64,000 bases of DNA from Arsenophonus sp052174135 (GTDB lineage Bacteria; Pseudomonadota; Gammaproteobacteria; Enterobacterales; Enterobacteriaceae): the NCBI GenBank assembly GCA_052174135.1, contig JBQMRZ010000024.1, forward strand, positions 235,078-299,077. Reading direction: 5' to 3'. The notes under the pieces were generated by a model. The model made no database searches and was not told the origin of the DNA. It saw only the letters and a list, made by a program, of their open reading frames with translations. A program made the translations under genes and the position numbers. The stretch's first letter is position 1. Every line of letters starts with the position of its first letter. Below are positions 58,569 to 64,000 of the stretch, piece by piece.

Positions 58569-58910
58569 TTAGTCTAGCATCATATTAATATTTATGTGAT
58601 ACATTATCCATAAAGAACCAATAACAATAATGCTAATAATTAATATAGTAAATAAAAATGCAATAAGATTCCAATTTCCATTTAACGAAGCATTCATATG
58701 TAAGAAATAAATAAGATGTACCAAGATCTGGATAATTGCTGCGCTAATAATTATCCATAGAGTAGCATAATAAGATATAGTATTATTCATTACTATCAAG
58801 AATGGAATAACCGTTAAAATAAGAGAGAGTATAAAACCAATTAAATAAGTTTTTTTCCTATCGTGTTTAATTTTATTATTAATAGAGTACAATCTCTTCA
58901 TATAACTCAT
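58569..58910 (-). CDS. cyoD: Cytochrome bo3 ubiquinol oxidase subunit IV
   Basis: Small membrane subunit needed for assembly of the oxidase, especially the CuB site. It has 113 residues against 109 and three hydrophobic helices. Recognisable stretches are KTYLIGFILSLILTVIPF and QILVHLIYFLHMNAS. Its ATG overlaps the cyoC stop by four bases, indicating translational coupling. Confidence 0.95.
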   Translation of the reverse strand: MSYMKRLYSINNKIKHDRKKTYLIGFILSLILTVIPFLIVMNNTISYYATLWIIISAAIIQILVHLIYFLHMNASLNGNWNLIAFLFTILIISIIVIGSLWIMYHININMMLD

Positions 58911-59527
58911 GTAATAGCTCCTAATAAATCAACAATAGTAAATACACAAATCCAGATAATGTCTAAAAAATGCCAAAAAAGACTTAAACAACTCAAACGA
59001 ATTTGATTAATAAGAGTAAGATTATAGCGTGAAATGTGAATTATCATTATAATAATCCAAACTAAACCAAAAATTACATGAACACCATGCGCACCAACTA
59101 ACGTAAAGAAAGCAGATAGAAAAGCATTACGATCAGGGCTATAGCCTTTAGAGATCAATTCCTGAAATTCATAAATTTCCATTGTAATAAAAGTAAATCC
59201 GAGTAAAAATGTGATCAATAACCATAATTTAATTAAATTTATTTTTTGTTGATACATTGCAAGCATAGCAAATCCATAAGTGATACTGCTAGATAATAAG
59301 ATGAAAGTTTCAATCAATACAAAATTAAGATTTAAGATATCTTTAACCCTAAAACCAAGAGCAATAGCACCATTAAAAAGAACAACATAAGTTGCAAATA
59401 AACAAGCAAATAAAATTAAATCGCTCATTAAATAAATCCAAAAACCAAATATTTTTATTTCACCTATTTCATTTTGCAAATAATTTTTATGGATTATTTG
59501 TTGGTTATTTATTAAATTAGTTGACAT
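58907..59527 (-). CDS. cyoC: Cytochrome bo3 ubiquinol oxidase subunit III
   Basis: Membrane subunit III of the oxidase. It has 206 residues against 204 and five helices. Conserved stretches are FGFWIYLMSDLILFACLFATY, SPDRNAFLSAFFTLVGAHGVHVIFGL and CLSLFWHFLDIIWICVFTIVDL. It overlaps the cyoB end by 11 bases and the cyoD start by four, the tight packing usual for this operon. Confidence 0.97.
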   Translation of the reverse strand: MSTNLINNQQIIHKNYLQNEIGEIKIFGFWIYLMSDLILFACLFATYVVLFNGAIALGFRVKDILNLNFVLIETFILLSSSITYGFAMLAMYQQKINLIKLWLLITFLLGFTFITMEIYEFQELISKGYSPDRNAFLSAFFTLVGAHGVHVIFGLVWIIIMIIHISRYNLTLINQIRLSCLSLFWHFLDIIWICVFTIVDLLGAIT

Positions 59528-61508
59528 GATGGATTCCTGTTTTTTTTAATTCATCATAATGGTGATTTTCAATGTGTTTAATTTCTTCTATAGGGACATA
59601 ATAATGAAGATTGTTATCAAAGCTTTTACCAATCCAGATCACTATAATGCCTACAAAACTAATAATTGCTAGCCACCAAATATGCCAAATCATTCCAAAA
59701 CCAAAAATTAAAGAAAATGCTGAGATAATTATCCCAGCAGAAGTATTTTGTGGTATATGAATAGTTTTATATTTAGTTATTTTTTTATAAGCTATACCTT
59801 TTTTTTTCATATCCCACCAAGCATCACGCGTATCAATTTCTGGCTTTTCAGCAAAATTATAAAAAGGTGCCGGAGATGATGTTGACCACTCTAATGTACG
59901 TCCATCCCATGGATCGCCGGTAAAATCACGATTTTCATGGCGATCACGAATGCTGACAATTAACTGAATGACTTGACAAACAATACCAATCGCTATCAAA
60001 ATAACGCCAAATGAAGCAATTATTAACATAGAATGATACTGTGGATCAATGTTTTGACTTAAACGACGAGTCATTCCCATAAATCCAAGTATATAAAGTG
60101 GCATAAATGAAATAAAAAAACCAATGATCCAAAACCAAAAAGCACGGACTCCCCATTTTTCATTTAATGTAAAACCAAAAGCTTTAGGAAACCAGTATGT
60201 CATACCAGCAAAACAACCGAAGACAACTCCACCTATAATGACATTATGAAAGTGAGCAATTAAAAATAAACTATTATGTAGCACAAAATTTGCACCTGGA
60301 ATAGCTAGTAATACGCCAGCCATCCCGCCAATAGAAAATGTAATAATAAAGCCAATAGTCCATAGCATTGGTGTTTTGAATTCTATACGTCCATGATACA
60401 TAGTAAATAACCAATTAAATATTTTTACTCCAGTTGGAATAGCAATAATCATAGTGGCTATACCAAAAAATGCATTGACGTTAGCCCCACTCCCCATCGT
60501 AAAAAAGTGATGTAACCAAACTATAAATGACATTACAGTAATAGAAATTGTTGCACAGACTAAAGATGTATAACCAAATAAACGTTTTTTAGCAAAAGTT
60601 GCGGTGATTTCAGAAAATATACCAAAAATAGGTAACACTAATATATAAACTTCAGGGTGACCCCATGCCCAAATCAAATTAATGTACATCATCATATTCC
60701 CGCCCATATCATTAGTAAAGAAATGGGTACCTAAATATCGATCAAGTGTAAGTAGTCCAATGGTAACTGTTAGAATGGGGAATGCCGCAATAATTAGCAC
60801 ATTAGTACAAATTGCTGCCCAACTGAAAACAGGCATTTTCATCATTGACATGCTAGGTGTTCGCATTTTTAGAATGGTGGTAAAAAAATTTATTCCACTT
60901 AATGTAGTACCTATTCCTGATATTTGTAAGCTCCATATCCAATAATCTACCCCAACTCCAGGGTTATATTCCTTCCCCGATAATGGCGGGTAAGCAAGCC
61001 AACCAGTCTGAGCAAATTCACCAATACCTAATGATAGATTAATTAAAATAACTCCAACTACAAATAACCAAAGACTGAGAGAATTTAAAAATGGAAATGC
61101 CATATCACGAGCACCAATTTGCAATGGTACAATTAAATTCATTAATCCAATTACAAAAGGCGTTGCCATGAAAAAAATCATGATCACACCGTGAGCAGTA
61201 AAAATTTGATCGTAATGATGCGGTGATAAAAAACCAGCATTACCACTTGACGATAATACTTGTTGACCTCGCATCATAATTGCATCAGCAAAACCACGAA
61301 GTAGCATTACCATGGCGATAATAATATATATAATTCCAATTTTTTTATGATCTACGCTAGTTAACCATTCATTCCATAGCCATTTCCACTTATTCAAATA
61401 AGTGATAAACCCTAAAATAGATATACTAATTAATAAAATAATGATCACAGTAATAATAATAATTGGCTCGTTAATAGGGATTGCATTGATCGTTAATTTA
61501 CCTAACAT
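59517..61508 (-). CDS. cyoB: Cytochrome bo3 ubiquinol oxidase subunit I
   Basis: Catalytic subunit carrying heme b, heme o3 and CuB; it reduces oxygen and pumps protons. It has 663 residues, the same as E. coli. Metal ligands are present: WAWGHPEVYILVLP (CuB His and the cross-linked Tyr), WLHHFFTMGSG (two CuB His) and SLFLIAHFHNVIIGG (heme His pair). GHGVIMIFFMATP-like context (TAHGVIMIFFMATP) gives the first heme b His. Fifteen helices are expected. A run of nine A on the coding strand near 59799-59807 is read in frame as Lys-Lys-Lys. Confidence 0.98.
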   Translation of the reverse strand: MLGKLTINAIPINEPIIIITVIIILLISISILGFITYLNKWKWLWNEWLTSVDHKKIGIIYIIIAMVMLLRGFADAIMMRGQQVLSSSGNAGFLSPHHYDQIFTAHGVIMIFFMATPFVIGLMNLIVPLQIGARDMAFPFLNSLSLWLFVVGVILINLSLGIGEFAQTGWLAYPPLSGKEYNPGVGVDYWIWSLQISGIGTTLSGINFFTTILKMRTPSMSMMKMPVFSWAAICTNVLIIAAFPILTVTIGLLTLDRYLGTHFFTNDMGGNMMMYINLIWAWGHPEVYILVLPIFGIFSEITATFAKKRLFGYTSLVCATISITVMSFIVWLHHFFTMGSGANVNAFFGIATMIIAIPTGVKIFNWLFTMYHGRIEFKTPMLWTIGFIITFSIGGMAGVLLAIPGANFVLHNSLFLIAHFHNVIIGGVVFGCFAGMTYWFPKAFGFTLNEKWGVRAFWFWIIGFFISFMPLYILGFMGMTRRLSQNIDPQYHSMLIIASFGVILIAIGIVCQVIQLIVSIRDRHENRDFTGDPWDGRTLEWSTSSPAPFYNFAEKPEIDTRDAWWDMKKKGIAYKKITKYKTIHIPQNTSAGIIISAFSLIFGFGMIWHIWWLAIISFVGIIVIWIGKSFDNNLHYYVPIEEIKHIENHHYDELKKTGIHHVN

Positions 61509-61560
61509 ACTGTTAATTCCTTGTATTGATATGAGCAGAATGATTCATATGTATTAATTA

Positions 61561-62466
61561 TTATTTACTAAATATCTCATGTTTTGTTTTATTAGCATGA
61601 ATAACATGATGTTCATGACTGAATTTTAATATCAATTCTTCATAAAGATTTGGTTTTACATTTGAAAAATAGATAACAGGAACATTATTACTAGGTTTAG
61701 CAAGTTGCTTAAATGCAGACATATTATCCAATCTTTTAGTAGATGCTTTTACTTTTTCTATCCATTTATCAAAACTTGCTATATCAGGTGTTGCAATTAC
61801 ATTAAACTTCATACCTGAAAAACCATGTCCACTATAGCTTGATGAAAAACCTTTATAGATACCAGGCTCATTAGCAATTAAACTAAGTTTTGTTTGCATG
61901 CCTGCCATTGCGTAAATTTGACTACCAAGTGCAGGAATAAAAAAGGAATTCATAACTGATTCAGCTGTTACTTTAAAGTTAATTGGTACACCTATAGGAA
62001 TGGCAATTTCGTTAACGGTAGCAATATTTTTTTCTGGATAGATATATATCCATTTCCAATCTGTAGAAATAACTTGAATAGTGATAGGTTTTTTATCGCT
62101 TTCTAGTGGTTTATAAGGATCTAGTTGATGTGTAGTTTTCCAAGTAATCACAGCAAGAATTGTGATTATAATAATCGGAACTGTCCAGCAAGCTAATTCA
62201 ATTTTACTTGAATATGCCCAATCTGGCCAATAAGTTGATTTTTTTTTGTTATTTAATCGATATTTTCTACTAAAAATAATTGTCATAAAAATTACAGGAA
62301 TAACAATAGATAGCATTAAACAAAGAGCAATTAGTATCAGTTTTTTTTGTTCAACACTAATAGAACCTTTTGGATTCATCAATACCATGTCACAACTAGT
62401 TATTAAAAAAACAATAGCAAGCAATGAAATAACCTGAATACTTTTTTTATATTTCATAAGTCTCAT
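61561..62466 (-). CDS. cyoA: Cytochrome bo3 ubiquinol oxidase subunit II (lipoprotein)
   Basis: Membrane-anchored subunit II with a periplasmic cupredoxin-like domain lacking CuA. It has 301 residues against 315; the His-rich C-terminal tail of E. coli is mostly gone. The signal peptide ends in the lipobox LITSC with Cys25 as the lipidation site. Two helices and the domain with VISTDWKWIYIYPEKNIATVNEI and NSFFIPALGSQIYAMAGMQTKL follow. It starts MRLMKYKKS, like the E. coli MRLRKYNKS. It is the first gene of the operon, and LspA in this window would process it. Confidence 0.97.
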   Translation of the reverse strand: MRLMKYKKSIQVISLLAIVFLITSCDMVLMNPKGSISVEQKKLILIALCLMLSIVIPVIFMTIIFSRKYRLNNKKKSTYWPDWAYSSKIELACWTVPIIIITILAVITWKTTHQLDPYKPLESDKKPITIQVISTDWKWIYIYPEKNIATVNEIAIPIGVPINFKVTAESVMNSFFIPALGSQIYAMAGMQTKLSLIANEPGIYKGFSSSYSGHGFSGMKFNVIATPDIASFDKWIEKVKASTKRLDNMSAFKQLAKPSNNVPVIYFSNVKPNLYEELILKFSHEHHVIHANKTKHEIFSK

Positions 62467-64000
62467 TTAACAATCCAAAATGACAACGATAAATTATTGT
62501 TGTTTTATTTAATGTAGGAATTTTACAGTATTGTAAAATTAGTATAAACAATTATAAGATTTAAAAATATAATTGTTATTAATTTTCTATTTAAAGTGAT
62601 TATATTATAATGCTCCATTTATTATAAAAGGGCTTAAATAATAGTCTAAGAGTCATAATTATTTAATTTAAACAATCCATTTTTAATAGTAAAGAAACAG
62701 ATAAAATGAAATAAAGGTGTGATTTTTATATACTAATGAAATATCTTTCTATTAATTGATTAAAATTATTAATTATTTTATTTAAAATTAATTATATATA
62801 AAAATGAATTTTTTTTAAATAAAATTTGATTAATTTTTATATAACAAATTTTATATAATTTAAAATTGTATTCATAATATAAATAATTCTTCTGCAACAA
62901 AAAATGTTTTGCAAGCCTATTATTTGTTATAAATACATTTAGAAAAAGTAAGCATTATAAAAATATATTTAGTGTAAAAAAGATACTATTAATATTTTTG
63001 CTTTCTTATTAACATAACGAGTATTTATGGTGATGAAATTTTATTTCAAATAATTAAATTAGAAATTTCTTCTAAACTATAATCTGTAAGTTATTAATTA
63101 ATTATTTAATTATAATATAATACGTAATTATTATTGCAATCAAATAATACTTAATTGCTATGATATGAAACCTAAAAATAAATTATGATTAAAATTCTTT
63201 TGTCGATAAATTCTAGTTAAAATCATTGAAGTTTATTAATTTCATAGAAATTATTGATATTTTTATATCGTTTAGTATGAAAGAAAATGGTATAAATATA
63301 CTTATTTAAAAATTTAAATCCATTAATATTCAAATAGCATAAATTTATTAAGGTATTTTATCAGTGTAATAAATTAGTTTTAATTAATTTTATTTTTTTT
63401 TCATGGATGAAATAAATTTTAATACTAAAAAATCATAAAATATTATAATGTATATTTATACTTATAATTAAAATCTATTTTATTAAATCAAAGAATAAAT
63501 ATTCACATATATTTATTTATTTTTTTTCTAATAGTATTAGAATGTTGTATTAAAGAATAGAATAACTTACTTTCCGTCAAGTATTTAGATAAATACTGCA
63601 TAATATTATCAAAAACAATGAGCTTAATAAAAATATAAATTTATTTATTATCATCTCTATTTTTATATATATACTATAATGGATAATCTATAAATGAATT
63701 TAAAAAATTTTTAATGATTTTTAACTATCTTTCAATCATTGAATACATTAAATTAATGTATAAATTATAGTAATCATTATTAATTTTTTAATAAAATATT
63801 TATTCTTTTTTTTAAAATAAGAAATCAACGTTATTACGAATATTTATTATATCTTATTTCATTCTGATATTACTTAATGAATATTTTTTGTGCAATTAGT
63901 CTTTATAATAGTGATTTAATGTTCTAATTACGAGATTATCTATTTTTATATCATCAAATTATTTAAATTTCGTTATATAAGTAACTGTAATTAAGATTCT
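62467..64000. other. Gene-free region upstream of the cyo operon
   Basis: This is 1.5 kb to the window edge without a recognisable gene. E. coli has ampG upstream of cyoA; I see no remnant. The cyoA-proximal part has the dyad and -10-like element at 62519-62546. The rest is A/T-rich filler, and the next gene lies beyond the edge. Confidence 0.6.
62519..62546 (-). promoter_or_regulatory. Dyad and -10-like element upstream of cyoA
   Basis: AATTTTACA (62519-62527) is perfectly inverted at 62532-62540 around GTAT. Immediately upstream on the minus strand is TATACT (62546-62541), five of six matches to a -10 hexamer, so transcription would start inside the dyad, about 70 bp before cyoA. It could be an operator or a leader hairpin. 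E. coli cyo is controlled by ArcA and Fnr; this dyad does not look like the Fnr site TTGAT-N4-ATCAA. Confidence 0.35.

Overview
The window is a stretch of a strongly AT-rich chromosome of the Enterobacterales (Gammaproteobacteria). Nearly every recognisable protein is closest, as far as I can recall, to the Escherichia coli protein of the same name and has almost the same length. Gene order follows E. coli in blocks, but many genes inside the blocks are gone and replaced by very AT-rich filler. I count 39 protein genes (one cut by the window edge) covering about 41 kb, or roughly 64 % of the window. The rest is non-coding, including single gaps of about 6.1, 3.6 and 3.2 kb. Low GC, loss of regulators and accessory genes, and decaying spacers in a conserved scaffold point to a host-restricted insect endosymbiont. 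I cannot name the lineage from the sequence alone.

Layout. (1) 1-3147, minus strand: atpBEFH and the start of atpA; atpI and rsmG are missing. (2) 4125-8513: mnmG and asnA, diverging across a 1.5 kb spacer where E. coli has oriC, mioC and asnC. (3) 9068-12261: dnaK-dnaJ on the minus strand with a recognisable sigma-32 promoter; the pair is inverted relative to E. coli. (4) 15905-27889: rpsT, then ribF-ileS-lspA, ispH, dapB and carAB, in the E. coli order without fkpB and rihC. (5) 27965-40202: isolated yqjA, talB and brnQ in gene-poor DNA. (6) 41715-55383: tgt-yajC-secD-secF-nrdR-ribD-ribH-nusB-thiL-pgpA, then dxs and ispA on the other strand, then thiI; queA and xseB are missing. (7) 56131-62466, minus strand: yajR and the full cyoABCDE operon. 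(8) 62467-64000: no gene.

How the genes fit together. The set is basic housekeeping: ATP synthase with a cytochrome bo3 oxidase; Sec export with lipoprotein signal peptidase; DnaK/DnaJ chaperones; translation and tRNA modification (ileS, rpsT, mnmG, tgt, thiI); riboflavin and FAD synthesis (ribD, ribH, ribF); the isoprenoid route (dxs, ispH, ispA); thiamine phosphate kinase; asparagine, lysine/cell-wall and carbamoyl-phosphate synthesis (asnA, dapB, carAB). Retention of the vitamin genes would fit a nutritional symbiont, but this window does not prove it.

The points most worth a second look are a one-base frameshift in pgpA at a run of nine T; a series of long perfect hairpins (12-22 bp stems) in the non-coding DNA; a near-consensus sigma-70 promoter after talB followed about 310 bp later by a 22-bp terminator-like hairpin with no gene between; the retained sigma-32 promoter and GC-rich dnaK-dnaJ hairpin; and retained UUG starts in rpsT and carA. 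I found no mobile elements, CRISPR arrays, rRNA or convincing tRNA genes, and nothing I would call a new biological system.
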